NCBI RefSeq assembly: GCF_002288925.2
Contig: NW_022098004.1
Span: 12,004,177-12,068,176 of the forward strand
DNA: 64,000 nt
Reading direction: 5' to 3'
Origin: Delphinapterus leucas
Taxonomy: Eukaryota; Chordata; Mammalia; Artiodactyla; Monodontidae
Shown: one piece after another, positions 1 through 12,576 of the stretch
Layout: every line of letters starts with the position of its first letter
Numbering within the stretch: the stretch's first letter is position 1
Notes under the pieces: model-generated
What the model was told of the DNA's origin: nothing
Database searches by the model: none
The model's input: the letters and a program-made list of their open reading frames with translations, nothing else
Made by a program: the position numbers and the translations under genes

Positions 1-99
1 AAGTGAACTTAACATTCTGGGCCCCTTTTCCTTCAGGCATTTGATAATTCATGTGATACACAGGTCAGAAGGATTTTTTTAATCCAAAATAAGGAGGAC

Positions 100-1445
100 A
101 TATACCCCCAATTTATGCAATGAGGCCAACCTAACTTTCATATTAAAATCTGGAAAGGACATTGCAAGAAAAGTGAATTACAGACTAATAACCGTCATGA
201 GCATAGTTGCAAAATTGATTTCCATATAAGCCATCGATATATTAAAAAGGTAATAAATACATCATAATCCACTGAATTGGATCCAGAAATGCATCACAAT
301 CCATGAATGCAACGTTGTTCCCACAGTTGAAAGAAAGAAAGAAAGAGAGAGGGAGAGAAAGAGACAGGGAGGGAGGGAGGAAGGGAGGAAGGGAGGAAGG
401 AAAGAAGGAAGGAAGGGAGAGGGAGAGGAAGAAATGGAGGGTGGGAGGGAGGGAGGAAAGAGAAAGGAAGGAAGAAAGAAACAAAGAAGAAAAGGAGGGA
501 GGGAGGGAGAAAGAAAAGCCAAACAATTCACCACGCTGGAAGAAGAAAAGAAAAAAAAAAAGGTCTTCTCAATAGATGCCAGAAAAAGCACTTGAAAAAA
601 TTCATTACAGAAACTTAGCAAACTAGAAATAAAAGAATCTAACATTAGTCTGATATTGAGCCTCATCTACAAAATACCTACAGCAAACATCACACTTAAT
701 GGGAAAATATTGAAACCTCACCTCCTAAGATCAGGAACATGACAAAACACCCTCTATCACCTCTTCTCTTCCACATTGTAATAGTTTAGGTCCTTGGCTA
801 CGCATGTGGGTAAGTAAAAGAACTACCAAAGCAAAAAGAATGGAAAAGTAAATATCCCTGTAATTGGTCACAGACCACACAGTTGTTCATCTGGCATATT
901 CAAAAACATTCCACAGAAAAACTATTAAAATGAATAAGTGAAGCTAGAGAAATTGCTCATTAAAGTCAGAATGAAAAAGTTTCATTATTATCTACCGGGA
1001 AGAGGTAGAAAATGAGTTTTTTAAGTGATAGTTATAAAAGCATAAAGAATACTTAAGGATTACCCTAACAGAATACATACAATACTTCTTCACAGAAAAC
1101 TAAAGACATTATTGAGAGAAAATATAAAAGAGCTAAACAAACAGGACAAATGTCTATGAATTTTAAGACAATATATTATAGAGATAATAATTCCTTCTAA
1201 ACTGATATATTCATTCAATACAATCCAAAGGAAAATCCCAGCTGTATTTTTATATTGTGGAAATTGAAAAGTTGATATTAAAATATGTATGTGGATTAAA
1301 AGTCCACAGATACCTAAGACAATTTTGAAAACAAAGTTGAAGGGTTCACATTACTAGTTATTAAGACTCATTATAAAACTATATTAATTATGACAAGGTG
1401 GCATGGCACAAAGATGGAAAAATATTCCAGTTAAACAGAATAGAG
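100..1445 (+). mobile_element. Old L1 fragment (ORF2 region), interrupted
   Basis: This is a diverged L1 ORF2 segment in sense orientation. The part near 115-325 matches the reverse-transcriptase region of the young L1 at 10280-10480 in this window, with several small indels. The part at 560-770 matches 10550-10750, including the stretch around 'ctaagatcaggaac'. The part at 1255-1440 matches the region that corresponds to 11270-11460. No reading frame survives. A polypurine tract has expanded inside it (329-518), and a SINE begins where the L1 match stops (1446). The divergence points to an old mammalian L1 family. The left boundary is uncertain by several tens of bases. Confidence 0.8.
329..518 (+). 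repeat. Polypurine GAAA/GGGA/GGAA tract
   Basis: There are 190 bases with only four pyrimidines (365, 435, 442, 482), built from GAAA, GGGA and GGAA units. It lies inside the old L1 fragment and separates two parts of its ORF2. Open frames read across it on either strand are low-complexity artefacts. Confidence 0.95.
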
Positions 1446-1768
1446 GGCTTCCCTGGTGGCACAGTAGTTAAGAATCTGCGTGGCAATGCAGGGGACACGG
1501 GTTCAAGTGCTGGTCCGGGAAGACCCCACATGCAGCGGAGCAATTAAGCCCGGCACCACAACTACTGAGCCTGCACTCTAGAGCCTGTGAGCCACAACTA
1601 CTGAGCCTACGTGCCACAACTACTGAAGCCCGGGCACCTAGAGCCCGTGCTCCACAATGAGAAGCCACCGCAATGAGAAGCCCGCGCACCGCAACAAAGA
1701 GTAGCCCCCGCTTGTCGCAACTAGAGAAAGCCCGCACGCAGCCAAAAATTAATTAATTAATTATTTAA
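1446..1768 (+). mobile_element. CHR-type tRNA-Glu SINE, long form
   Basis: The head 'ggcttccctggtggcacag' and the B-box-like 'gggttcaag' correspond to a tRNA-Glu-derived pol III promoter. The body has the repeated 'acaactactgagcc' blocks and 'gagaagccaccgcaatgag', and it ends in an ATTA-rich tail. It sits at the right end of the recognisable old L1. No convincing target-site duplication was found. Confidence 0.92.
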
Positions 1769-3090
1769 ATGCAATGGCAAGTCACCAGAGGCTCTTAGTG
1801 GAAAATGCTATGAACAAATTTATATTATAAATTTATAATTTACAACAAGAGTGACAACTGGGTGGAGCAGGGAGGAGGCAGTAACCCGAAGTTGTTGGTG
1901 TCTCCAATCAAGATGATAGCTGTGGAGCTAGAATAAAATGGGATGTTGTCAAACTGGTGTGGTGCCATGGATGCCAGAAGAAGAGATTGCTTTAAGTGAG
2001 GAAATTGCTTTAAGTGGCAGGTGTTCCCTGAAGATGGAGGGAGGTGTAGACTAAAGAAGTATCATTGCATTTAATGGCATGGAAGTCCCCGCTAACAGCA
2101 GAGAAGGAGAAACTTTGAGGCGACTCACAGAAGACATGGTCTCAGGAAACCAACCTGACAATACCTGGGAAATCAATACTGTAGATAACTTGGCTTTGAG
2201 AAGAGATGGTGAGGGTTTTTAAATCAAAGGTATATTGATCTCACATGGAGATTGGGGGAAATGGCTGACATATCAAACCCTGTTCCCTTCTCATGCCATC
2301 TTACAAACAACCCTCAGTCCAATTCCACTCTTATTCTCAGCAAAGTGACCTTGAGAAATAGGAAGTAGATTAACCTTCCCTAGGCAACTCATTCTACTGT
2401 TTAACCCTAGCTTTCCACGCTAATGCCCTTAAATCCTAGGTAAATCCTCCAGACGGGCAGGCTATTTTGGGACCATAATCTCTTCTCACCACAGGATCAA
2501 ACTAACTACCTCTTCAAATACAACCAGGTTTTGTTTTGCCTTTTTAGTACGCTGAATGTAAAAGTTGACATCAGAGTCTGAAAGGGTAATTGTACGTGAT
2601 TATATTTCTTTATCACTAATTTTAAAAGCCTACATAAACCATAATTTGCTGTGTCTTTGCAGATGTTATCTTGTATGGCTTGTAATCCATTAATTGCTAT
2701 GTTGCTCAAATGTTCTTGTGAATTTTCTGGGTCTGCCTACTTACCTCATTTGAAAGTTACTCTCAGGTGCACTTTTTTATAACCTTCAGTCATCTTCTTG
2801 AGTTTTGATGTTATTAAATAATAGTTTTTCAGAAAATGAAAGAAGAAAATCAATAAGGAATGGTAGAGGTGCTCTGACATCACTGATCACTATACTTTCC
2901 TATTTTACTTTCCTTGCCCATATTTTATGCTGTATTTGTTACTTCCCAATTGTGCCATGTTAGGAAGCTGAACATAAATTAATTTGCTTCCCAGTTAGAA
3001 GGCTTAATCATTGGAAGACATTTTCAATACTTACAATACCTAAATTGTTTTAATTAAATGAGAATAACATGCATGTCCTTTTTCTATCTT
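1769..3090. other. No recognised feature
   Basis: Moderately AT-rich sequence with no long open frame, no tRNA-like or LTR-like motif and no repeat family that I recognise. The only open frames are under 70 codons. Confidence 0.5.
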
Positions 3091-3094
3091 CTTC

Positions 3095-3165
3095 ATTCCT
3101 GTGTCTGGCACATATTAGGTACTTAATGAATATGTGCTGTGTGAGTAAATGAGTGAATGAAAGCA
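3095..3165 (+). repeat. MIR/L2-like 3' end
   Basis: 'tgtctggcacatattaggta' followed by 'aatatgtgctg' and a degenerate GAATGA run matches the 3' end shared by MIR and L2 elements. It is too short to choose between them. Confidence 0.55.
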
Positions 3166-3304
3166 TTTCACAGACTCTTGGCAGAATGTGCAATGGTCTA
3201 AACATGCTGCTATTAAAGGGGAAAGGAAATTACTATGTGCATTTAGAGGTGTGGGATTCGTTTAAATCAGTGCTCTCCTAGAGAAACTTCTAAGGTGAAG
3301 AAAA

Positions 3305-3475
3305 TGTTCCACATGGTGTTGTTCAATTTGGTGTCTGTCAGCCACATTCAGCTACTGAGCACTTGAGATGTGACTAGTACACCTGAGGAACTGAACTCTT
3401 AATCTGATTTAATTTTCACTAATTTAAATTAAATAGCCACATGCAGCTACCGTAGTGGACAGTGCAGCTTTAAAT
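3305..3475 (+). mobile_element. hAT-Charlie-type non-autonomous DNA transposon relic
   Basis: It has the 'cagctactgagcacttgaga' core, then 'tgaggaactgaa', then an A/T-rich palindromic centre, then 'atagccacatgcagctacc' and 'ggacagtgcagc'. This layout is typical of a short MER element of the hAT-Charlie group. A second relic of the same family lies at 28215-28392 in the opposite orientation. I do not assign the exact subfamily. Confidence 0.75.
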
Positions 3476-4205
3476 GAATCATACATGCCCAGTCCCGTCC
3501 TTTTGAAAACTAGAGGCATTTTCCTGATAGGCCCATACAATGTTAGAAACAAACTAATTCAAACGCCAGTGTGAGGTGTTTATACCAGTTTGAAACATCG
3601 GCATCAAAGACTAAGGCAGGGATGTAGTGGAGCTGGCTGGAGAAGTACAGCCGTTGACGGCATCTGCCCCCAGCACACACACACTCCTCCACCTCAGTCA
3701 TCTGTACCTCTCCCTCAGGATTTACCACGTTCACACGATATGGTTTCTGCAAGCCCTGGGGCTGAGTCTCATTGAACTCAGTATATCCATTTCCCAGTGT
3801 GCCTGGCACAGAATAGCCACTGAAGTGAATGCATATACAGAAAGGCATATATGTTGATTTTTTCACTTAGGTACAAGTAGGTCTATGTAGCACAAAGCCA
3901 TATATTACACATACATAGACATAACCATGATTAGGGTTACCACATATCCCAGTTTAACCTGCGCAACGCTAAAACTTACTATCCCAATGTCCCCGTTTGG
4001 GTTCTCATCCTCTTAGATTCTCAAAAGTGCCACTGTTTGAACTCTATCAAATCTCTACTCTTTATCAACTCTCCAGAGCTGTATTTATGTGGATTGCTAC
4101 ATTTTGGAATAACCAATTTATTATTGTTATTGTTATTATTAATAAATTCTCCTTCTTGGTCTGATCATTGTAAATGTACATTAGAGGTATTTCTTGATTA
4201 ACTAC
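3476..4205. other. No gene; short ATT-rich simple repeat
   Basis: Nothing recognised apart from an ATT/GTT simple stretch at about 4121-4146. Open frames around 3543-3866 exist on both strands but lack any domain signature. Confidence 0.5.
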
Positions 4206-4216
4206 AGTATGTTCTT

Positions 4217-4332
4217 TTTTTTTTTACATCTTTATTGGAGTATAATTGCTCTACAATGGTGTGTTAGTTTCTGCTTTATAACAAAGTGAATCAGTTATAC
4301 ATATACATAGGTTCCCATATCTCTTCCCTCTT
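4217..4332 (-). mobile_element. 5'-truncated L1 (3' end only)
   Basis: This is the reverse complement of the L1 3'UTR end also seen at 34390-34460 and 41530-41610 ('cacaccattgtaaagcaatt', then 'aataaagatgt'). The poly(T) at the left is the L1 poly(A). A perfect 11-bp target-site duplication, agtatgttctt, flanks it at 4206-4216 and 4333-4343. It is a retrotransposition of about the last 120 bases only. Confidence 0.93.
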
Positions 4333-4343
4333 AGTATGTTCTT

Positions 4344-5042
4344 ATTAAGTAAAAGAAAATAATATTGAAATAGAGCCACTTGGTTTCCATAAAAATTAAA
4401 GACTTAAGTCATAATTAAAAGGGAATTATGTACAAAATTAAGACTGAACGGCGAAATTAAACCCCTGCTGCCACCCCACGTGTTGCAAAGAACACCAGAA
4501 CGAGTTGAGAAACCACTTCAAAACCAGGAACAGTGTGCTTACACTTCAGGACACCCATAAATCTGCCCATGCCAAAGTTACCTGGCAGATCAGACCAGAA
4601 TTAGAATTCCTGTGTTGAACATTATTCAAGTTAATTTGAAATGTAATTGCATAATCACATCAATATAGTCAAAGAAATGTGGCTCTTACTGAAAAGGTAT
4701 AATCATTTTCTAATTACCAATTAAGAACTCTCCACAGTTTATTAGAATTGGAGAATTACAGTATGTGAATTAACCCAATTGCCCTCTGGAAGTCCTCAGG
4801 TGACAGAAGTATAAATAATTCACTGTGAAACTCTGGCTGTAATTGGTATCCTGAAACCAAAATTCATGCCCCCATGCTTTTTACCTTCTCATCTTCAATA
4901 CCAGTTTATTTAATCCAAGTTCCAAGGGAGAATAATATTGATCCCAGTGGCTCTGAACAGTTTGTTTGTTGTAACTGCCAGTGAAGGATCAACTTTTGTA
5001 AATACCAGTTATTCAAAAATGGTCCATTTGCACAATGAAATT
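4344..5042. other. No recognised feature
   Basis: Single-copy-looking AT-rich DNA. I see no repeat family and no open frame worth noting. Confidence 0.5.
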
Positions 5043-5059
5043 TAAAGTACAGCTAAGAG

Positions 5060-5222
5060 GGACTTCCCTGGTGGCCCAGCAGTTAAGACTCTGTGCTTCC
5101 ACTTCAGGGGGCACGGGTTCAATTCCTGGTCGGGGAACTAAGATCCCGCATACCACGCAGTGCAGCCAAAAGCTTAAAAAAAAAAAAATATATAAATATA
5201 TATATATATATATTTATATATA
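5060..5222 (+). mobile_element. CHR-type SINE, short form, with TA-rich tail
   Basis: The tRNA-Glu-like head 'gggacttccctggtggccca', B box 'gggttcaattcc' and body 'aactaagatcccgcatacca' are followed by an A run that grades into (TA)n. A perfect 17-bp duplication, taaagtacagctaagag, brackets it at 5043-5059 and 5223-5239. The good duplication suggests a fairly recent insertion. The TA microsatellite (about 5189-5224) arose in the tail. Confidence 0.95.
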
Positions 5223-5264
5223 TAAAGTACAGCTAAGAGTTCCTGAGTAACCGGTTAAAATAGT

Positions 5265-5470
5265 TGCCTAGATGTCTATAATGCATGGCCACTGGATGAG
5301 CAGTCAAAACACCTGCATTCTAGCCCAGCTCTCATTCTTATTACTGAGCCTCCCTCTTAAACTGTCTGAACCTCAGATTCCTCCTGTACGGAAGCAGCAT
5401 AATTACCCCAGAACTACATATCAGACAAGGTTAGAAGGGCTCAAACAAAAGAAATAAAGTATGTGGAAGT
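5265..5470 (+). repeat. MIR-like relic
   Basis: 'cattctagcccagctct' followed by 'ctgtctgaacctcagattcctc' and a decayed 3' half matches the MIR order of features. It is strongly diverged, so this is a weak call. Confidence 0.45.
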
Positions 5471-6892
5471 TCTCTATAAAATTAGTCTCACTATGCACAT
5501 GCAATCAAATATTTTAAGGTATGCTTTAAGTAGAATTATAATGATAGAAGTCCTTTCTCTAGGAATCAAAATGCTCAATGAAACTAATAAATATCACTTG
5601 CTAGCCTGAAGGGTCTCTGTTTCCTCAGCCCTGGAAAGCTCTGTGAGAGACCCATCTCTGCCTTCAGAGTTTCCGGTCCAGCCCTCTACCTCCCACCTCT
5701 ACTAGTTTCAAAATCTGCCCCCAAAAATCTTACTGGAAAGACCAATTTTCTGTTTTCTCCCACATGGATCTTTATTCCCTACGTACCTCAAGGCTGCAGG
5801 ACGTTTCATTCTACCTCTCAAAACATTTTGACCAAGACCCCTAGCTGCCATTATATACAAGGATCAGTGCAAATTTTCCATGGAAAAAATGCCTGACATT
5901 GTTATTGTTATATCAGCCCTGCATGACCAGGAAAATCTTTGTTGTTTATTCTCTCCCCCAAGATAGGATTTCTGTCTGTGTAAGCTCCCAGTTCACACCC
6001 AGAATCAGGAAATGCCCCTCCCCCAAATTAAAAAAAAAAAAAAAGCTGGAGATCACTACCTCACCTCTGATACTTTTTCTCCTCCATGGAATTTTGGTTC
6101 ATCTAATCCCTGTGCCTCCACATCTCTCTGATATTTTCAAAAAAATTTTTTTATTTTATTAGGCATTTCTTTTTGCAATGGACACACTTGCCTGCTGTGT
6201 CTATTACATCATCATTCCTGGGAGTAGAAGTCATAACAACATCTTTTTAATTCTGAACTAATATATTTTGCACATATCCTTTAAGTAAGTTTTAAAATTA
6301 AACCTTGAGGTCCAATTTTCTAATGAATGGTATATTTAACCTTGAATCCTAATTGATGCTTTTTTTTCAGAAAATGTTATCATTTGAGCAGATTCTCTAG
6401 CACAGGTACAAGGAAACTGACACTAGAAGTGTTTGGCTTTGTTCTTACACCTCGCAGAATGGCCACTCATGGGATCACCTACAAGCTTCTTTTTGACCTT
6501 GCCTTAGAAAAGATATTAATCATAGGATTATCTTAAGATTATATGATACCTTTTCCATAGAAGTGAAAATAAAATTGAACATATTGCTTATGCATTATTA
6601 AGTATTGTGTGGTATAACACTTCATGCATCTAATAAAGATATATATACACAAAGGTAAAGTAAATTGCCCAAGAGTACAGAATTACCTGGTGGAAAAGTT
6701 TCAAAATAAATTAACCTGAATTTCAAGGATTGTCCTTCTTAGAGAACTGACTCCTACCTATATTTGATACAATAAAAAAATTAATAATTCCCTCCAAAAA
6801 AATTAATAATTCAATCCTTCTAGTGTGAATAAGTAGTGGCTTTTGGTCAGTTCTGTCAAATTATTAATTTTAAAACTGCAAGTATGGTTTGC
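5471..6892. other. No gene recognised
   Basis: It contains an A run near 6031-6044 and AT-rich DNA leading up to the 5' end of the full-length L1. No repeat family is recognised with confidence. Confidence 0.5.
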
Positions 6893-7793
6893 TGAACCAA
6901 GATGGCTAAGTAGAAGGAAGTGCTTTCACTCCCTCTTGTGAGAACACCAGAATCACAACTAGCTACTGAACAATCATCGACAGGAAGACACTGGAACTCA
7001 CGAAATAAGATACCCCACATCCAAAGACAAAGGAGAAGCCACAATGAAATGGTGGCAGGGGCACAATCACAGTAAAATCAAATCCCATAACTGCTGGATG
7101 GGTGACTCACAGACTGGAGAACACTTATGCCACAGAAGTCCACCCACTGGAGTGAAGGTTCTGAGCCCCACGTCAGGCTTCCCAACCTGGGGGTTCAGCA
7201 ATGGGAGGAGGAATTCCTAGAGAATCAGACTTTGAAGGCTAGTGGGATTTGATGGCAGAACTTTGACAGGACTGGGGGAACCAGAGACTCCATTCTTGGA
7301 GGGCACACACAAAGTAGTGTGCACATAAGGACCCAGGGGAAGGAGCAGTGAACCCAGGGGAGACTGAACCAGAGCTACCTGCTAGTGTTGGCAGGTCTCC
7401 TGCGGAGGCGGGGGTGGCTCTGGCTCACCGTGGGGACGAGGACACTGGCAGCAGAAGTTCTGGAAAATACTCCTTGGAGTGAGCCTTCCCAGAGTCTGCC
7501 ATTAGCCCCACCAAAGAGCCCAGGTAGGCTTCAGTGTTGGGTTGCCTCAGGCCAAACAACCAACTGGGAGGGAACCCAGCCCCACCCATCAGCAGTCAAG
7601 CGGATTAAAGTTTTACTGAGCTCTGCCCACCAGAGCAACACCCAGCTCTACCCACCACCAGTCCCTCCCGTCAGGAAACTTGCACAAGCCTCCTAGATAG
7701 CCTCATCCACCAGACGGCAGACAGCAGAAGCAAGAAGAACTACAATCCTGCAGCCTGTGGAACAAAAACCACATTCACAGAAAGACAGACAAG

Positions 7794-8699
7794 ATGAAAA
7801 GGCAGAGGGCTATGTACCAGATGAAGGAACAAGATAAAACGCCAGAAAAACAACTAAATGAAGTGGAGATAGGCAACCTTCCAGAAAAAGAATTCAGAAT
7901 AATGATAGTGAAGATGATCCAGGACCTCGAAAAAAGAATGGAGGCAAAGATCGAGAAGATGCAAGAAATGTTTAACAAACACCTAGAAGAATTAAAGAAC
8001 AAACAAACAGAGATGAACAGTACAATAACTGAAATAAAAACTACACTAGAAGAAATCAATAGCAGAATAACTGAGGCAGAAGAACGGATAAGTGACCTGG
8101 AAGATAGAATGGTGGAATTCACTGCTACAGAACAGAATAAAGAAAAAAGAATGAAAAGAAATGAAGACAGCCTAAGAGACCTCTAGGACAACATTAAATG
8201 CAACAACATTTGCATTACAGCGGTCCCAGAAGGAGAAGAGAGAGAGAAAGGACCTCAGAAAATATACGAAGAGATTATAGTCAAAAACTTCCCTAACACG
8301 GGAAAGGAAATAGCCACCCAAGTCCAGGAAGCGCAGCGAGTTCCATACAGGATAAACCCAAGGAGAAGCATGCCCAGACACATAGTAATCAAATTGGCAA
8401 AAATTACAGACAAAGAAAAATTATTGAAAGCAGCAAGGGAAAAATGACAAATAACATACAAGGGAACTCCCATAAGGTTAACAGCTGATTTCTCAGGAGA
8501 AACTTTACAAGCCAGAAGGGAGTGGCATGATATACTTAAACTGATGAAAGGGAAGAACCTACAACCAAGATTACTCTACCCAGCAAGGATCTCATTCACA
8601 TTCGACAGGGAAATCAAAAGCTTTAGAGACAAGCAAAAGCGAAGAGAATTCAGCACCACCAAACCAGCTCTACAACAAATGCTAAAGGAACTTCTCTAA
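7794..8699 (+). pseudogene. L1 ORF1 (RNA-binding protein), two in-frame stops
   Basis: ORF1p is the trimeric RNA-binding chaperone that coats L1 RNA. The ATG at 7794 opens a lysine- and glutamate-rich N-terminus, then a coiled coil (about residues 30-115, heptads such as 'ITEIKTTLEEINSRITEAEE'). The frame is cut by TAG at 8184-8186, at residue 131, just where the RRM domain should begin. Downstream, the same frame continues with RRM and C-terminal-domain sequence to TAA at 8697-8699, with a second stop, TGA, at 8445-8447. The latter fits a CpG-type CGA to TGA change. The full frame would be 301 codons, slightly short of the human protein. The surviving 130-residue product would keep the trimerisation helix but lose RNA binding. 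Confidence 0.93.
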
Positions 8700-8757
8700 G
8701 TGCGAAACACAAGAGAAGAAAAGGAACTACAAAAACAAACCCAAAACAATTAAGAAA

Positions 8758-11700
8758 ATGGTCATAGGAACATACATATCAATAATTACCTTAAACGTGA
8801 ATGGATTAAATGCTCCAACCAAAAAACAGACACTGGCTGAATGGATACAGACACAAGACCCATATATATGCTGTCTACAAGAGACCCACTTCAGACCTAG
8901 GGACACATACAGACTGAAAGTGAGGGGATGGAAAAAGATATTCCATGCAAATGGAAATCAAAAGAAAGCTGGAGTAGCAATACTCATATCAGATAAAATA
9001 GACTTTAAAATAAAGAATGTTACAAGAGACAAGGAAGGACACTACATAATGATCAAGGGATCAATCCAAGAAGAAGATATAACAATTATAAATATATATG
9101 CACCCAACATAGGAGCACCTCAATACATAAGGCAACTGCTAACAGCTGTAAAAGAGGAAATTGACAGTAACACAATAATAGTGGGGGACTTTAACACCTC
9201 ACTTACACCAATGGACAGATCATCCAAAATGAAAATAGATAAGAAAACAGAAGCTTTAAATGACACAACAGACCAGATAGATTTAATTGATATTTATAGG
9301 ACATTCCACCCATAAACAGCAGATTACACTTCCTTCTCAAGTGTGCATGGAACATTCTCCAGGATAGATCACACCTTGGGTCATAAATCAAGCCTCAGTA
9401 AATTTAAGAAAATTGAAACCATATCAAGCAACTTTTCTGACCACAACACTATGAGATTAGAAATGAATTATAGGGGAAAAAACGTAAAAAACACAAACAC
9501 ATGGAGGCTAAACACTACGTTACTAAATAACCAAGAGTTCACTGAAGAAATCAAAGAGGAAATCAAGAAATACCTAGAGACAAATGACAATGAAAACACG
9601 ACAATCCAAAATCTATGGGATGCAGCAAAAGCAGTTCTAAGAGGGAAGTTTATAGCTATATAAGCCTACCTCAAAAAACAAGAAAAATCTCAAATAAATA
9701 ATCTAACCTTACACCTACAGGAACTAGAGAAAGAAGAACAAACAAAACCCAAAGTTAGCAGAAGGAAAGAAATCATAAAGATCAGAGCAGAAATAAATGA
9801 CATAGAAACAAAGAAAACAATAGCAAAGATCAATAAAACTAAAAGCTGGTTCTTTGAGAATATAAACAAAATTGATAAACCATTAGCCAAGGCTCATCAA
9901 GAAAAAGAGGGAGAGGACTCAAATTGATAAAATTAGAAATGAAAAAGGAGAAGTTACAACAGACACCACAGAAATACAAAGCATCCTAAGAGACTACCAC
10001 AAGCAACTCTATGCTAATAAAATGGACAACCTGGAAGAAATGGATAACTTCTTAGAAAGATATAACCTTCCAAGACTGAACCAGGAAGAAATAGAAAATA
10101 TGAACAGACCAATCACAAATCATGAAATTGAAACTGTGATTAAAAATCTTCCAACAAACAGAAGTCCAGGACCAGATGGCTTCACAGGCGACTTCTATCA
10201 AACACTTAGAGAAGAGCTAACACCCATCCTTCTCAAACTCTTCCAAAAAATTGCAGAGGAAGGAACACTCCCAAACTCATTCTATGAGGCCACCATCACC
10301 CTGATACCAAAACCAGACAAAGATACTACAAAAAAAGAAAATTACAGACCAATATCACTGATGAATATAGATGCAAGAATCCTCAACAAAATACTAGCAA
10401 ACAGAATCCAACAACACTTTAAAAGGATCATACACCATGATCAAGTGGGATTTATCCCAGGGATGCAAGGATTCTTCAGTATACACAAATCAATCAATGT
10501 GATACACCATATTAACAAACTGAAGAAGAAAAACCACATGATCATCTCAATAGATGTAGAAAAAGCTTTTGACAAAATTCAACACCTATTTATGATAAAA
10601 ACTCTCCAGAAAGTGGGCATAGAGGGAACGTACCTCAACATAATAAGGCCATATACAACAAACCCACAGCAAACATCATTCTCAATGGTGAAAAACTGAA
10701 AGCATTTCCTCTAAGATCAGGAACAAGACAAGGATGTTCACTCTTACCACTATTATTCAACATAGTTTTGGAAGTCCTAGCCTTGGCAATCAGAGAAGAA
10801 AAAGAAATAAAAGGAATACAAATTGGAAAAGAAGAAGTAAAACTGTCACTGTATGCAGATGACATGATACTATACATAAAGAATCCTAAAGATGCCACCA
10901 GAAAACTACTAGAGCTAATCAATGAATTAGGTAAAGTTGCAGGACACAAAACTATTGCACAGAAATCTCTTGCATTCCTACACACTAATGATGAAATACC
11001 TGAAAGAGAAATTAAGGAAACACTCCCATTTACCATTGCAACAAAAAGAATAAAATACCTAGGAATAAACCTACCTAGGGAGACAAAAGACCTGTATGCA
11101 GAAAACTATAAGACACTGATGAAAGAAATTAAAGATGATACCAACAGATGGAGAGATATACCATGTTCTTGGATTAGAAAAATAAATATTGTGAAAATGA
11201 CTATACTACCCAAAGCAATCTACAGATTCAATGCAATTCCTATCAAATTACCAATGGCATTTTTTACGAACTAGAACAAAAAATCTTAAAATTTGTATGG
11301 AGACACAAAAGACCCTGAATAGCCAAGGAGTCTTGAGGGAAAAAAACGGAGCTGGAGGAATCAGACTCCCTGACTTCAGACTATACTACAAAGCTACAGT
11401 AATCAAGACAATATGGTACTGGCACCAAAACAGAAACACAGATCAATGGAACAAGATAGAAAGCCCAGAGATAAACCCACGCATCTATGGTCAACTAATC
11501 TATGACAAAGGAGGGAAAGATATACAATGGAGAAAAGACAGTCTCTTCAATAAGTGCTGCTGGGAAAACTGGACAGCTACATGTAAAAGAATGAAATTAG
11601 AACACTCCTTAACACCATACACAAAAATAAACTCAAAATGGATTAGAGACCTAAATGTAAGACCGGACATTGTAAAACTCCTAGAGGAAAACATAGGAAG

Positions 11701-12576
11701 AACACTCTCTGACATAAATCACAGCAAGATCGTTTTTGATCCACCTCCTAGAGTAATGGAAATAAAAACAAAAATAAACAGATGGAACCTAATGAAACTT
11801 AAAAGCTTTTGCACAGCAAAGGAAACCATAAACAAGACGAAAAGACAGCCCTCAGAATGGGAGAAAATATTCGCAAGTGAATCAACGGACAAAGGATTAA
11901 TCTCCTAAATATATAAACGGCTCATGCAGCTCAATATTAAAAAAAACAAACAACCCAATCCAAAAATGGGCAGAAGACCTAAATAGACATTTCTCCAAAG
12001 AAGACATACAGATGGCCAAGAAGCACATGAAAAACTGCTCAACATCACTAATTATTAGAGAAATGCAAATCAAAACTACAATGAGGTTACCACCTCACGC
12101 CAGTCAGAATGGCCATTATCAAAAAATCTAGAAAGAATAAGTGCTGGAAAGGGTGTGGTGAAAAAGGAACCCTCTTGCACTGTTGGTGGGAATGTAAATT
12201 GATACAAGCACTATGGAGAACAGTATGGAGGTTCATTAAAAAACTAAAATTAGAATTACCATATGGTCCAGCAATCCCACTACTGGGCATATACCCAGAG
12301 AAAACCATAATTCAAAAAGATGCATGCACCCCAATGTTCATTGCAGCACTATTTACAATAGCCAGGACATGGAATCAACCTAAATGCCCACTGGCAGACG
12401 AATGGATTAAGAAGATGTGGTACATATATACGATGGAATATTATTCAGCCATAAAAAGGAATGAAATTGGGTCATTTGTAGAGACATGGATGGATCTAGA
12501 GCCTGTCATACAGAGTGAAGTAAGTCAGAAAGAGAAAAACAAATATCGTATATTAACGCATATATGTGGAACCTAG
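8758..12576 (+). pseudogene. L1 ORF2 (endonuclease/reverse transcriptase), multiply disrupted
   Basis: ORF2p nicks target DNA and reverse-transcribes L1 or SINE RNA. The AP-type endonuclease domain starts at 8758 ('ITLNVNGLN', then 'CLQETHF', then 'VGDFNT', and 'SDHN' near 9439). The RT domain covers about 10100-11000, with the catalytic YADD at 10852-10863. The C-terminal cysteine-rich motif ([19 protein letters not shown]) is at about 12139-12195. Premature stops are at 9313-9315, 9661-9663, 11316-11318 and 11906-11908. Single-base frameshifts lie near 9889 (+1), 10646 (-1), 11267 (-1), 11326 (-1), 11942 (+1) and 12087 (+1). The final stop is at 12574-12576. The only sizeable unbroken piece with a proper start is the 185-residue endonuclease part. 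Confidence 0.95.

Noticed and set aside
262..666. Serine/proline/leucine-rich frames on the minus strand and a charged frame on the plus strand.
   Set aside because: They are translations of the polypurine tract.
8758..9315. A free-standing 185-residue endonuclease gene.
   Set aside because: It is the intact first part of the broken L1 ORF2 and stops at a point mutation before the domain ends.
10635..11036. 133-codon minus-strand frame.
   Set aside because: It is a shadow of L1 ORF2 on the opposite strand.
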